A stretch of DNA of 39,277 nt from UMGS1889 sp900556055 (GCA_902463265.1 CABQEV010000020.1:1-39277); one strand, 5' to 3'; numbered from the stretch's first letter, positions 8,354 to 17,566 are shown. Notes: generated by a model not told the origin, from the letters alone. A program made the numbers and translations.

Positions 8354-8381
8354 ACAATCATTTCCTTTCTGATGTGGGATC

Positions 8382-8423
8382 TGTCCGATATCCGCAGGGA
8401 AAGGGCATTCCCTGCGGCGGACA
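8382..8423 (-). other. Stable intercistronic hairpin between glgD and glgA
   Basis: CCGCAGGGAA (8392-8401) pairs perfectly with TTCCCTGCGG (8408-8417), extended by TGTCCG/CGGACA (8382-8387 with 8418-8423) past a 4-nt bulge. On the minus-strand transcript it has no T-tract and sits in the 96-bp gap between glgD and glgA. It is probably an mRNA stability or processing structure rather than a terminator. Confidence 0.7.
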
Positions 8424-8449
8424 TAACAGGTTTAATCCCGAAAACCGGC

Positions 8450-9574
8450 TTAGATAACTGCTCCCTTACCGATATACAGAGGATAATTCTGAGAGCCTGT
8501 GAGCATGCGGTGATTGGATATCTGCACCTTCTTGTCGGTGATAACGTAGCTGATATCGGACTTCTGACCGATAACGCCCTCCTGCATGATGATGGAATTC
8601 TTGATCTCAGCGCCCTTTTCTACCTTGACGCCTCTGAAGAGGATAGAATTCTCAACAGTACCCTCGATAATGCAGCCGTCAGCGATAAGCGAGTTCTTTA
8701 CAGATGCGCCGATGCCGAACTTTACGGGAGCATTATCTCTTACCTTTGTATAGATAGGAGTTTCGGATCTGAAGAGCTTTGCACGGTTATCACCGCTCAG
8801 AAGCTCCATGTTTGCTTTGTAGTAGCTGTCCATCGAATCGATCTTGGAGAAGTATCCGTCATAGCGGTAGCCCATGATCTTATATTCGTGGCTTCTTGCC
8901 TGGAGAATATCTCTCTCAAAGCTGTAAAGGCTTCTGGAGGATGCTTCAAGCACGATATTCTTAAGGAATTCCTTGGAGAGAACGAACATATTCAGGCTGA
9001 GATTGCATGCGCCGCTCATCTGAGGTGAAAGGAGAACATCGTTTACGCGTCCATCGTCGTTCACGCCGATAATTGTGGAATTCTGAGACTGTTCAAGAGA
9101 AAGGACATCCTTTGCATATATAACTGTGATATCAGCCATTGTTTCGATATGCTTGTCGATAACATCGGAGTAATCCATGTTGGCAACGACATCGCAGTCG
9201 GAAAGGATAACATAGTCAGCATCGGAAGTCTTGATGAAATCCCATACGCCGTAGAGTGCTTCAAGGCGGCCTCTGTACATGCCGCTTGCAACGTGTGAGA
9301 AAGGAGGCAGGAGATGGAGTCCGCCGTTCTTTCTTGCGAGATCCCACTCACGTCCGGAACCAACGTGATCGAGCAGTGACTGATAGTTTGAACGTGTGAT
9401 AACGCCGACCTCAGAAACTCCGCTGTTTACCATGTTGGAAAGAGGAAAATCGATAAGACGGTATCTTCCGCCGAACAGAACGGAACCCATTGTTCTGGAT
9501 TTTGTAAGATCGTAGATTGTTTCGTCATGCATATTGGCGAAAATAAGGCCAAGGATTTTATGTTTCGTACTCAT
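8450..9574 (-). CDS. glgD: Glucose-1-phosphate adenylyltransferase regulatory subunit GlgD
   Basis: A 374-residue homologue of GlgC that lacks the GGxGxRL nucleotide-binding loop; the corresponding region reads IFANMHDETIYDLTKSRTMG. It keeps the downstream FGGRYRLIDFPLSNMVNSG core and a C-terminal left-handed beta-helix region (VENSILFRGVKVEKGAEIKN). In Firmicutes, GlgD associates with GlgC to form the active, more strongly regulated heterotetramer that makes ADP-glucose. It follows glgC by 15 bp, with GGAGGAA before its ATG. Confidence 0.95.
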   Translation of the reverse strand: MSTKHKILGLIFANMHDETIYDLTKSRTMGSVLFGGRYRLIDFPLSNMVNSGVSEVGVITRSNYQSLLDHVGSGREWDLARKNGGLHLLPPFSHVASGMYRGRLEALYGVWDFIKTSDADYVILSDCDVVANMDYSDVIDKHIETMADITVIYAKDVLSLEQSQNSTIIGVNDDGRVNDVLLSPQMSGACNLSLNMFVLSKEFLKNIVLEASSRSLYSFERDILQARSHEYKIMGYRYDGYFSKIDSMDSYYKANMELLSGDNRAKLFRSETPIYTKVRDNAPVKFGIGASVKNSLIADGCIIEGTVENSILFRGVKVEKGAEIKNSIIMQEGVIGQKSDISYVITDKKVQISNHRMLTGSQNYPLYIGKGAVI

Positions 9575-9589
9575 TTCAGCGTTCCTCCA

Positions 9590-10792
9590 TTATATATTTT
9601 CCGAGACGATCTGCTTAGGAAGAACCTTTGCGTTCTCCGAGATATTAACGTTGTGTCCTACAACAGCGATTCCCCATTCATCTCTGTTAGCGATGCTCTC
9701 AGGTCTTGCGCCGATCTGAGCGTTGGATTCAACAACAGTGTTTTCGCCGATGATAGCATATTCAACAACTGCGCCTGCCTTGATAACAGAGCCGGGCATG
9801 ATAATGGAATCTGTAACGGTAGCACCCTTTTCGATCTTTACGCCCGGTGAGATAACGGAGAAATCAACCTTTCCCTCGATCTCGCAGCCCTCAGCGATCA
9901 TTGAGTTCTCAACAACAGCGTCGGAGCTTACATACTGAGGAGGCATGATAGGATTTCTGGAGTAGATCTTCCACTCGGGATCATACAGGTCGATCGGGAT
10001 ATTCGGGTTAAGGAGGTCCATGTTAGCTTCCCAGAGGCTGTCGAGAGTTCCGACATCCTTCCAGTAGCCGTCGAAGTGGTAAGCAACCATCTTTTCGCCG
10101 TTTGCCTTCATATCGGGGATAATGTTCTTACCGAAGTCCTTGGAGGCTGTTTCGTCCTTTTCGTTTTCGATAAGATACTTCTTGAGCTTTTTCCATGTAA
10201 ATATGTAGATGCCCATAGATGCGAGGGTTGAGCGTGGGTGCTTAGGCTTTTCCTCAAAGTCAACGATGTTGTCATCCTCGTCGGTTATCATGATGCCGAA
10301 ACGTGAAGCTTCTTCCATCGAAACATTGAGAACAGCGATAGTAGCGTCCGCATTCTTCTGCTTGTGGTATTCAAGCATATCATTGTAATCCATCTTGTAG
10401 ATGTGGTCACCCGAAAGGATAACAACATACTCAGGATCGTATCTGTCTACGAAATTGATATTCTGGTAGATAGCGTTAGCGGTGCCCTTATACCACTGAG
10501 CGCCGAGAGCTGTCTGGAAAGGCGGCAGATTGTGAACGCCTCCGTGCAGCTTATCGAGATCCCACGGCTGACCGTTTCCGATGTAGTCGTGAAGTACGAG
10601 AGGCTGATACTGAGTCAGAACGCCGACTGTATCAATGCCTGAATTTACGCAGTTTGAGAGCGGGAAATCAATGATCCTGTACTTTCCGCCGTAAGGAACG
10701 GCAGGCTTTGCCATGTCCTGAGTGAGCGCATACAGACGGCTGCCCTGACCGCCTGCAAGGAGCATTGCCACGCATTCTTTCTTGATATACAT
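9590..10792 (-). CDS. glgC: Glucose-1-phosphate adenylyltransferase catalytic subunit
   Basis: A 400-residue nucleotidyltransferase that makes ADP-glucose from ATP and glucose 1-phosphate, the committed step of glycogen synthesis. The catalytic loop AMLLAGGQGSRLYALTQDMA is intact, followed by PAVPYGGKYRIIDFPLSNC, the metal-binding VVILSGDHIYKMDY and the substrate loop HFDGYWKDVGT. A C-terminal hexapeptide beta-helix completes the usual architecture. The start has GGAGG nearby. It lies 36 bp after glgB and is expected to form a complex with GlgD. Confidence 0.97.
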   Translation of the reverse strand: MYIKKECVAMLLAGGQGSRLYALTQDMAKPAVPYGGKYRIIDFPLSNCVNSGIDTVGVLTQYQPLVLHDYIGNGQPWDLDKLHGGVHNLPPFQTALGAQWYKGTANAIYQNINFVDRYDPEYVVILSGDHIYKMDYNDMLEYHKQKNADATIAVLNVSMEEASRFGIMITDEDDNIVDFEEKPKHPRSTLASMGIYIFTWKKLKKYLIENEKDETASKDFGKNIIPDMKANGEKMVAYHFDGYWKDVGTLDSLWEANMDLLNPNIPIDLYDPEWKIYSRNPIMPPQYVSSDAVVENSMIAEGCEIEGKVDFSVISPGVKIEKGATVTDSIIMPGSVIKAGAVVEYAIIGENTVVESNAQIGARPESIANRDEWGIAVVGHNVNISENAKVLPKQIVSENI

Positions 10793-10828
10793 AGATTTTT
10801 CCTCCAGTCAATTTTCGGGATTGAAATA

Positions 10829-12991
10829 TCAGTTTTTATCTGTCTCTTTTTCTTTTCCGTCATTTGGTATAACATCGGCTTCCGCCGCTGCTGTCTTGGG
10901 TTTCCTGCCCCTCTTTTTGGGAGCATCGTTCTTCTCCGCAGACTTCTTTGCAGCTGCCTTTTTTTCGGCTTTTGCCTCAGTCTCGGCAGACCTTGGATCA
11001 GTCTTCCTTACAGGTTTTTTCTCTGTCTTTTCGGGCTTTTCCTCTGCCTTTGCGGGGATATCCTCCTTCTTTGTGCGGGGCTTTCTCTTCTTAACGGGAA
11101 CGAACTTGAAGTACATTACCGACATAGGCGGAATATCGACCGTGATCGACTGACCGTAGCCATGCATTGCATAATCCTCAGTCTTTACCTTGCCGTTCTT
11201 GACTTCTCCGCTTCCGCCGAATTCGGCAGCATCGGTGTTGAATACTTCCTCGTAAGCACCCTCATAAGGAACGCCTATCCTGTAACCTGTCCTCTTTACG
11301 GGAACGAAGTTGCATATCGTAACGATCTCGTTGCCGCTTTTGTCTATACGTCTGAAAGCGATAATGCTCTGAGTATAGTCATCGTTGGATATCCACGAGA
11401 AACCGTTCCACGAATAGTCGTCCTCCCAGAAAGGAGAATTTTCGAGATAGAAATTGTTCAGCTTTTCAACGCAGTTCTTGACGCTTCTGTGGGATTCGTA
11501 CTGAAGCAGCGTCCAGTCAAGCTCGGACTTGTAGTCCCACTCCTTGACCTGTGCGAATTCCTGACCCATGAACATGAGCTTTTTGCCCGGGTGTGCAGTC
11601 ATGAATGCGTAAAATGCCTTGAGCTGAGCAAACTTTTTATCAAGCGAATCGCCGCCCATCTTGCCGACCATGGAGCTTTTTCCGTGAACGACCTCATCAT
11701 GAGAGATAGGCAGTACGAAGTTTTCGCTGAATGCGTAATAGAACGAGAATGTCAGACAGCCATGATGATCCGCACGGTAGATAGGATCGAGGCTCATGTA
11801 GTAAAGCATGTCGTTCATCCAGCCCATGTTCCACTTGAAGTTGAATCCAAGGCCGTTTTCGTGAGCGGGCTTTGTGACATTCTCCCAGGCAGTCGATTCC
11901 TCGGCGATCATCATTGCCGAAGGATATTTTCCGAATACAGCCGTGTTCAGCTTTCTCAGGAAATCAACAGCCTCGTAATTGCGGTTTCCGCCGTCCTTGT
12001 TGGGACGCCAGTTGCCGGGTGTGCGGTCATAATCGAGATAAAGCATGGAAGCAACAGCGTCCACTCTCAGACCGTCTATATGATACTTGTCAAACCAGAA
12101 CATTGCATTTGATATAAGGAAAGATCTGACTTCATTCTTTCCGAAATCGAACACTCTCGTACCCCATGAAGTATGTTCCTTCTTCAGAGGATCGGAATAT
12201 TCGTAGCAGCAGTCGCCGTCGAATTCAAACAGTCCTGCAGCGTCCTTCGGGAAGTGTGCAGGCACCCAGTCCATGATAACGCCTATTCCCGCCTGATGGA
12301 ACATATCGACCATCTGCATGAACTCCTCGGGAGTTCCGTAGCGTGATGTTACCGCATAATAGCCGATTATCTGATATCCCCATGAACCGTCATAAGGATA
12401 TTCCGCAAGCGGCATGAATTCGATGTGTGTGTAATGCATCTCCTTCAGATATGGGATCACCGACTCCGCAAACTGTATATAGTTGTAAAGCTCTCCGCCG
12501 GGATGCTGCTTCCATGAACCGAGATGCACCTCATATATATTGACGGGGCTCTGATAGATATTCTTTTTATCCCTTTCGGCAAACCACTTCTTGTCATTCC
12601 ACTTGTAGTTGTCGAGCGAATATACCTTTGATGCCGTGTTGGGACGGGTTTCCATGTGCGTGCCGTAAGGATCCGCCTTCAGAACGATATTGCAGTGACG
12701 GGTTTCAACACTGTACTTATACGTAAAATATGTATCAACATCGGGAACAAACACTTCCCAGACACCTGTTTCTCCGAGAAGATCCATCGGTGTTCTGTCC
12801 CTGTTCCAGTCGTTGAAATCGCCGACGAGTGAAACAGAGAGAGCATTCGGTGCCCACACTCTGAAATATGCGCCCTTTACTCCGTCCTTCTCACCGAAAT
12901 GAGCGCCGAAGAATTCGTAAGCGCTGTAATTATTTCCCTCATGAAAGATAAAAACAGGGAATTCGTAGTTTTCGGGTAATCCTCTTTTCAT
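10829..12991 (-). CDS. glgB: 1,4-alpha-glucan branching enzyme with Lys/Ala/Glu-rich C-terminal tail
   Basis: A 720-residue GH13 branching enzyme that introduces alpha-1,6 branches into glycogen. It has an N-terminal CBM48-like domain (about 20-110, YFRVWAPNALSVSLVGDFN) and a catalytic barrel. Catalytic residues visible are Asp311 in DGLRVDAV, the Glu pair of MIAEES (364/365) and Asp432 in SHDEVVHGK. An all-beta C-domain ends near residue 632. The remaining 88 residues are Lys/Ala/Glu/Pro-rich, low complexity, and include KKRGRKPKT, an AT-hook-like core; most branching enzymes lack such a tail. First gene of the operon, with GGAGGAAG before the ATG. Confidence 0.96.
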   Translation of the reverse strand: MKRGLPENYEFPVFIFHEGNNYSAYEFFGAHFGEKDGVKGAYFRVWAPNALSVSLVGDFNDWNRDRTPMDLLGETGVWEVFVPDVDTYFTYKYSVETRHCNIVLKADPYGTHMETRPNTASKVYSLDNYKWNDKKWFAERDKKNIYQSPVNIYEVHLGSWKQHPGGELYNYIQFAESVIPYLKEMHYTHIEFMPLAEYPYDGSWGYQIIGYYAVTSRYGTPEEFMQMVDMFHQAGIGVIMDWVPAHFPKDAAGLFEFDGDCCYEYSDPLKKEHTSWGTRVFDFGKNEVRSFLISNAMFWFDKYHIDGLRVDAVASMLYLDYDRTPGNWRPNKDGGNRNYEAVDFLRKLNTAVFGKYPSAMMIAEESTAWENVTKPAHENGLGFNFKWNMGWMNDMLYYMSLDPIYRADHHGCLTFSFYYAFSENFVLPISHDEVVHGKSSMVGKMGGDSLDKKFAQLKAFYAFMTAHPGKKLMFMGQEFAQVKEWDYKSELDWTLLQYESHRSVKNCVEKLNNFYLENSPFWEDDYSWNGFSWISNDDYTQSIIAFRRIDKSGNEIVTICNFVPVKRTGYRIGVPYEGAYEEVFNTDAAEFGGSGEVKNGKVKTEDYAMHGYGQSITVDIPPMSVMYFKFVPVKKRKPRTKKEDIPAKAEEKPEKTEKKPVRKTDPRSAETEAKAEKKAAAKKSAEKNDAPKKRGRKPKTAAAEADVIPNDGKEKETDKN

Positions 12992-13106
12992 AATCGTCTT
13001 CCTCCGAGGCTGAGATGCCGATACGCAAAGAACATAAATCTCACGTTTTTTTCAGCTGTTTTTTTATGCAAAATGAATATAAAAACTCACTATCTCAGCT
13101 ACTATA

Positions 13107-13134
13107 TTTATATTTTAACAGATTGTGTATTCAA
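13107..13134 (-). promoter_or_regulatory. Possible promoter of the glg operon
   Basis: In the 316-bp AT-rich gap 12992-13307, the minus strand offers TTGAAT (13129-13134), a 16-bp spacer and TATAAA (13107-13112), about 115 bp before glgB. Other AT-rich hexamers exist nearby, so this is a best guess. No riboswitch or clear operator was seen in the gap. Confidence 0.35.
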
Positions 13135-13283
13135 ATGCAATACCTTTAGTTATAATTCTATAAAATTGACGTAAAAGCAAAATTATTTTTGTTTAAAATG
13201 ACAACGGTTTTCAACACTCAAACAGCATCATAATAACATATCCAAGGATTTTCACACTTTAGATATATCATTCTTACATAATT

Positions 13284-13311
13284 ATACAAAACTGAGGATA
13301 TTTATCCTCAG
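13284..13311 (-). terminator. Probable terminator overlapping the spoIIE stop codon
   Basis: CTGAGGATATTTATCCTCAG (13292-13311) is a perfect 20-bp palindrome containing the spoIIE TGA. On the minus strand it is followed by TTTTGTAT. The U-tract is short, so efficiency may be moderate. Confidence 0.6.
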
Positions 13312-15587
13312 AAAATAATAACAGCCGCCGTAACATCGTCAAGAGGTCTGCCCGATCTTGTCGGTACGAGCTGAGCTATCCTCGATGCCGCACATTCGGC
13401 GGAAAGCCCCTCTTTAACCGAGTTTTCGAGCGATCTTTTCACTTCCGGGTATATCTCCTCAGGTATCCCGTCGGTCATGATGAGCAGCGCATCTCCCTCA
13501 CGGACGGTGAACCGCCGTGTTTCGCCGACAACATCGGGCATTATGCCGAGCGGAGGCGTGCAGGCTGAAAATTCCGTAAATCGTCCCCTTGAAAGCAGGA
13601 ATGTTGATGCGGCACCGAATTTGCACAGCTCCGCCTCACCGCTGAAAAGGTCGCAGGACAAAATATCAGCAGTCGCAAAAATCTCCGAGTCCGACTTTGT
13701 GAGAAGGAGCGAGTTCGTGTAGGAAGCCGCCGCCCTCTGCGATATCCCCGCACGCAGCATCCTTGATAAATAAGATACCGCCATGCTGCTTTCCGCCGCC
13801 GCTTCTCCGCCGCTGCCCATTCCGTCGGACAAAATGCAGTAAAGCCGCCCTCTTCCATCAGTGAAACACTTTCCGCTGTCGCCCGAAACTTCCTCACGTC
13901 CGCAGAGCGTCACTGCCGCATGATCCGCCGTAAAACGTGTAAACGTCGTGCAGCAGATCCTCGCACCGCCGCCGAATTCGGCATATTCCGCAGTTTCCGT
14001 TTCTGCGCCGAATATCTTCGACAGTGCCGCCGAAACCTTATCCCCGTCAAAATCATTGAACGAACGGCAGTATGCCTCCATGCGCAGCTCGCCGTATCTT
14101 CCCGCCGTCACGGTGACATCTGCTTCCTCCGCGCCGAGCAGCTCAAGCGCATTGCGGACAGGCTCTGAAAGCTCCCTGCACACCGTTCCGTCACGTCTGA
14201 TATTTTCGGCGCATTCAGCCATTATCTCTGCCGATGCCTCAAGATCCGAGCAGACGGTCATGCGCATAGCGTCCAGCCTGCGCTTCTCGCCCGATATCAT
14301 GTTCGACCGCCTCAGCGCAACACAGAAATATTCAGCGATCTCCTCTTTTCGTCCGCAGTCGGAGAAGCCGCCCGGCAGCTCCTGCGAAGTAATGTGACCT
14401 TTATCCTTGACATAGCTTTCCGCAGCACGGAATTCATCTGTTCCTCCGCCAGATAAAGCATGGCGGCAAATCGAACCGCAGCGACAGTTTTTGCATACCG
14501 CCTTGCAAACCTCTGAAGACAGCTCATATCCCCTGCTTCTCCTTTCAAATATTTTTGCGGCGGATAATGCGTCCTTTGCCGATGAATTCAGAGTTTCAGC
14601 CATCATCATGAGCTTTCCGCCCGTTCCCTCCGCCGCACCGCTCCTGTCCATGTACGAATATGCCGCCGATGATACGCCCTCGGGCATAAGAATGAACGCC
14701 GCAGCTCCGAAGCATGCCGACAGTATGAATTCTGTCGATCCGATGGGATAACCGAGCAGAAGCAGCACCGCCGATGACGATGCCGCAAAGGATATCCCCA
14801 TCGCAATGCGTCCCCTGCCGCAGACCGCTCCCGCACAGACCGATGCCGCAGCAGCCGCACACGCAAGCTTTGCTCCCGCACCGCCCTGCTGATATATCCC
14901 CGAAAGTGCAAGAGCCATAGCCGCACATATGCCCGCTTCCGCCGCAGCACCTCTCCGTCCGAGCAGCACAGCGCACAGCGTCACGGCTGTAACAGCGGCT
15001 ATCCCGACATTAAGAGTAACAAATGACATGAACGAGATCACAGCTGCGGATACTATTATATATGTAGTCCCAACGGAGATGCCGATCCCGTTCTTCGCCG
15101 ATATGCTGCCTTTTCTTATCTCCGCAGCCGCACTGCACATAAAAAATGAGGTAATTCCGCACACCATAGCACGGAAGCAGGAAGCGATGATGTACATACT
15201 GTTCATTTCGGCAGCAAATCCCGTCAGCACAGCGGATATCAGGAACGCCGATGCCGAAACAGCCGCCGCACCGCAGGGCGAAAGCCGCTTCCGGACAACA
15301 GCCCCGAACGCTGTCACAAGGAACACTGCGCAAAGCTCCGAAAATCCCTGCGAGAGCATTCCGCCCAGAAGAAACCTGACCGCCGCACCCAGCATGACCG
15401 CCGCCCCGCACTTCGGCGAAACGCACGCAGCCAGTGCCGCCGCCAGTGGCACACGTCCGCAGATAAGCTCCGCACCGGCAAGGATCCCGCCGCCTGCCGC
15501 CGATGCTGCCAGCATAAGCGTCCGCTTTGCTCCGCTTCTTATGAGCGGCTTTTCCGATTTTTTTCCGCATAATGTATTGACCGTCAT
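13308..15587 (-). CDS. spoIIE: Stage II sporulation protein E (PP2C phosphatase)
   Basis: A 759-residue membrane phosphatase. The N-terminal 300 or so residues are a dense series of Ala/Gly-rich hydrophobic helices, a central region of about 230 residues follows, and the last 215 residues form a PP2C (SpoIIE) domain with ILSDGMGSGGEAA, a FGAASTFLLS segment and LLIMTDGIPEE. In Bacillus SpoIIE dephosphorylates SpoIIAA to release sigma-F in the forespore and helps place the polar septum. Length is near the 800-plus residues of B. subtilis. AAAGGA precedes ATG 15587. It implies that the organism can sporulate or recently could; no other sporulation gene lies nearby. Confidence 0.93.
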   Translation of the reverse strand: MTVNTLCGKKSEKPLIRSGAKRTLMLAASAAGGGILAGAELICGRVPLAAALAACVSPKCGAAVMLGAAVRFLLGGMLSQGFSELCAVFLVTAFGAVVRKRLSPCGAAAVSASAFLISAVLTGFAAEMNSMYIIASCFRAMVCGITSFFMCSAAAEIRKGSISAKNGIGISVGTTYIIVSAAVISFMSFVTLNVGIAAVTAVTLCAVLLGRRGAAAEAGICAAMALALSGIYQQGGAGAKLACAAAAASVCAGAVCGRGRIAMGISFAASSSAVLLLLGYPIGSTEFILSACFGAAAFILMPEGVSSAAYSYMDRSGAAEGTGGKLMMMAETLNSSAKDALSAAKIFERRSRGYELSSEVCKAVCKNCRCGSICRHALSGGGTDEFRAAESYVKDKGHITSQELPGGFSDCGRKEEIAEYFCVALRRSNMISGEKRRLDAMRMTVCSDLEASAEIMAECAENIRRDGTVCRELSEPVRNALELLGAEEADVTVTAGRYGELRMEAYCRSFNDFDGDKVSAALSKIFGAETETAEYAEFGGGARICCTTFTRFTADHAAVTLCGREEVSGDSGKCFTDGRGRLYCILSDGMGSGGEAAAESSMAVSYLSRMLRAGISQRAAASYTNSLLLTKSDSEIFATADILSCDLFSGEAELCKFGAASTFLLSRGRFTEFSACTPPLGIMPDVVGETRRFTVREGDALLIMTDGIPEEIYPEVKRSLENSVKEGLSAECAASRIAQLVPTRSGRPLDDVTAAVIIF

Positions 15588-15619
15588 TTTTCATCGTCCT
15601 TTGCAGTTTATTCTGTAAT

Positions 15620-15653
15620 ATTTTATCACACCGCAAACGGGCAATTTGTCAAA
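15620..15653 (-). promoter_or_regulatory. spoIIE promoter with 21-bp spacing and a 0A-like box
   Basis: On the minus strand TTGACA (15647-15652) and TAAAAT (15620-15625) are 21 bp apart, too far for an ordinary SigA promoter. TTTGACA (15647-15653) matches 6 of 7 bases of the Spo0A box TTCGACA and overlaps the -35. TACGACA, another 6-of-7 match, lies at 15690-15696. In B. subtilis, Spo0A-activated SigA promoters such as spoIIG and spoIIE have this wide spacing with 0A boxes at the -35. The same mode of control is inferred here. Confidence 0.5.
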
Positions 15654-15712
15654 TCTGCGTGCAAAAGTCATGTTAAATTCAAACTATAATACGACATTGA
15701 TTTTAACTTGGT

Positions 15713-15724
15713 TGAAACGTTTAT
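15713..15724. promoter_or_regulatory. Weak CcpA/LacI-like half-palindrome in the spoIIE-importer gap
   Basis: TTGAAACGTTTA contains the self-complementary core AAACGTTT with a CG centre, as in LacI-family sites. The surrounding gap 15588-16115 (528 bp) is AT-rich and non-coding. Besides the promoters listed it has only a small hairpin, CTGACGAATGTCAG (15970-15983). Confidence 0.3.
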
Positions 15725-15992
15725 AATTAACCCGTTTTAATTTGAACATAGTTAAATTAACCTTATTTTTCACGATATATACACTTAAATCACTGCTTAT
15801 CGTTCATTAATACACATATTTTTGTTATATTTTGTCATCTGAACTTATCAACATTTTGTTCTGTAAACATTTACAAATTCAACATTCTGAACATTTTATA
15901 TAGTTATTGAGGATAATAATTGTGCATAATCCCAACAGTATAAAAGTTAAACAGCGAAAAATATGCAAACTGACGAATGTCAGATATTTCGA

Positions 15993-16021
15993 TTGACATA
16001 TTAACCTCAGACTGTTATATT
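15993..16021 (+). promoter_or_regulatory. Promoter of the sugar ABC importer operon
   Basis: TTGACA (15993-15998), 17-bp spacer, TATATT (16016-16021). The start site would be near 16028, leaving an untranslated leader of about 88 nt. The operator-like sequence at 16028-16039 begins at the predicted start. Confidence 0.75.
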
Positions 16022-16027
16022 TAACGT

Positions 16028-16039
16028 GTAATCAGTTCC
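16028..16039. promoter_or_regulatory. Operator-like site shared with the xylA promoter
   Basis: GTAATCAGTTCC matches the xylA promoter site GTAATCGGTTAC at 10 of 12 positions, and the flanking GT is also shared (GTGTAATC in both). It sits on the transcription start, where a LacI-type repressor would block initiation. It is less symmetric than the xylA copy. Confidence 0.45.
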
Positions 16040-16115
16040 CGAAACAATTCATAATTGATAATGACATAACATGGGAAATTCAAATTTTCAATACTTTATT
16101 TAGGGGGATTTAACG

Positions 16116-17531
16116 ATGAACAGCAAAAAGATTTTAGCAGCAGTTTCCGCACTCGCAATGTGCGGCACATTATTCACAGCATGCTCGGGCGGAAACTCTT
16201 CTTCCGAGACAACAACAGCAGCAGGCAATGACACAACAGCAGCAGAGGGCGGCGATGAGACCACCGCAGCTGTTGAGGCTGACACTTCCAAGACAGGCAC
16301 TATCAAGTTCCTGCACCACCGTACAGATATGGACACAAGCGGCGATATGGCTGAGCTCCTGAAGGGCTTCACAGATAAGTATCCCGGAGTTACGATCGAA
16401 GCACACGCTTACACAAACTACGCTGATGACGTTGCAACAATGATGCAGTCCGACGATTACGGCGATGTTGTTATGACTCCGCAGGCTATCAAGCAGGCTG
16501 ACCTTCCTAACTTCTTCGCATCTCTCGGCAGCAAGTCCGATATGGAAAATACTTACTACTGGACAACAAACTACTCCGTAGGCGACGATGTTTATGCACT
16601 TGCAACAGCAGGTACAGCATCCGGTATCCTCTACAACAAGCAGGTTTGGTCCGATGCAGGGATCACAGATCTTCCTAACACTCCCGATGGCTTCATCGAC
16701 TGCCTCAAGAAGATCTCCGAAAACACATCCGCTATTCCTTATTACACAAACTACAACGACAGATGGTGTATAGTTCAGTGGCAGTCTCTCGTAGTTTCTG
16801 CTTCAGGTGATCCCAGCTATAATGTTCGCGTTCTGACTGACAAGGAAGAGCTTTTCTCCGACGGCAGCCCTTACGACACAGTTTACGGCCTCCTGTTCGA
16901 TATCTACAGCGATCCCGCACTGGTTGAGGCTGACCACGCAGGTACAAACTGGGAAGGCTGCAAGACAGCATTTGCTCAGGGTCAGATCGGCTCTATGGTT
17001 CTCGGTTCATGGGCTATCTCCCAGTTCCAGCAGGCTGCCGAGGACGTTGGCGTTGATCCTTCCGTTGTTGGTTATATGCCTCTTCCCGCAAATGTTGACG
17101 GCAAGATCTACTCACTTTCTTCCAACGACTACTGCATGAGCGTAAACAAGAATTCCAAGGACGTTGACCTTGCTAAAGAATTTGTTTACTGGTTCGTTGA
17201 TGATTCAGGTTTTGCTGCAGGTCAGGGCATGATCTCCACAAAGAAGGGTGCTCCTATGCCTGATACACTGTCCGCATTCGATGAGCTTGATGTTCAGCTC
17301 TTCACAGAAGATCCCGTTCCCGATGAGCTTGTAGGCAAGTTCAACGAGATCGACAAGAATTCCGAAGTTGACACATGGGGCGATGCTGCTACAAACTTTA
17401 AGTTCCAGATGGCTGAAGCTGCATTCAAGGGTGAAGGCAGAGATAAGTACAAGGAGATCTGCGACTCCGTAAACGCTGCCTGGGACAAGACAAGAGATGA
17501 AGTTCTCGCTGACTACTACGCAGCACAGTAA
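16116..17531 (+). CDS. Carbohydrate ABC transporter substrate-binding lipoprotein
   Basis: A 471-residue extracellular solute-binding protein (family 1 type). The signal MNSKKILAAVSALAMCGTLF continues TAC, giving lipidated Cys23, followed by a Thr/Glu/Ala-rich spacer to about residue 58. The body has family features: TSGDMAELLKGFTDKYPGVT, LYNKQVWSDAGI and IGSMVLGSWAISQFQQA. AGGGGG lies 8 bases before the ATG. Codon use is strongly biased, consistent with high expression. Two permeases follow after a terminator-like hairpin. The shared operator with xylA suggests a xylose-containing or related sugar, but the ligand cannot be read from sequence. Confidence 0.93.
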   Translation: MNSKKILAAVSALAMCGTLFTACSGGNSSSETTTAAGNDTTAAEGGDETTAAVEADTSKTGTIKFLHHRTDMDTSGDMAELLKGFTDKYPGVTIEAHAYTNYADDVATMMQSDDYGDVVMTPQAIKQADLPNFFASLGSKSDMENTYYWTTNYSVGDDVYALATAGTASGILYNKQVWSDAGITDLPNTPDGFIDCLKKISENTSAIPYYTNYNDRWCIVQWQSLVVSASGDPSYNVRVLTDKEELFSDGSPYDTVYGLLFDIYSDPALVEADHAGTNWEGCKTAFAQGQIGSMVLGSWAISQFQQAAEDVGVDPSVVGYMPLPANVDGKIYSLSSNDYCMSVNKNSKDVDLAKEFVYWFVDDSGFAAGQGMISTKKGAPMPDTLSAFDELDVQLFTEDPVPDELVGKFNEIDKNSEVDTWGDAATNFKFQMAEAAFKGEGRDKYKEICDSVNAAWDKTRDEVLADYYAAQ

Positions 17532-17566
17532 TTGTAATATCTTTTAATTTAACTCCTTAAAATGCG

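Noticed and set aside
12992..13307. Search for a riboswitch or small RNA upstream of glgB
   Set aside because: The gap is AT-rich with no convincing multi-stem structure or conserved riboswitch motif; only a weak promoter was retained.
13541..15636. Long open frames on both strands opposite and within spoIIE
   Set aside because: They are shadows caused by the GC-rich, Ala-rich codons of spoIIE; they lack ribosome binding sites and recognisable domains.
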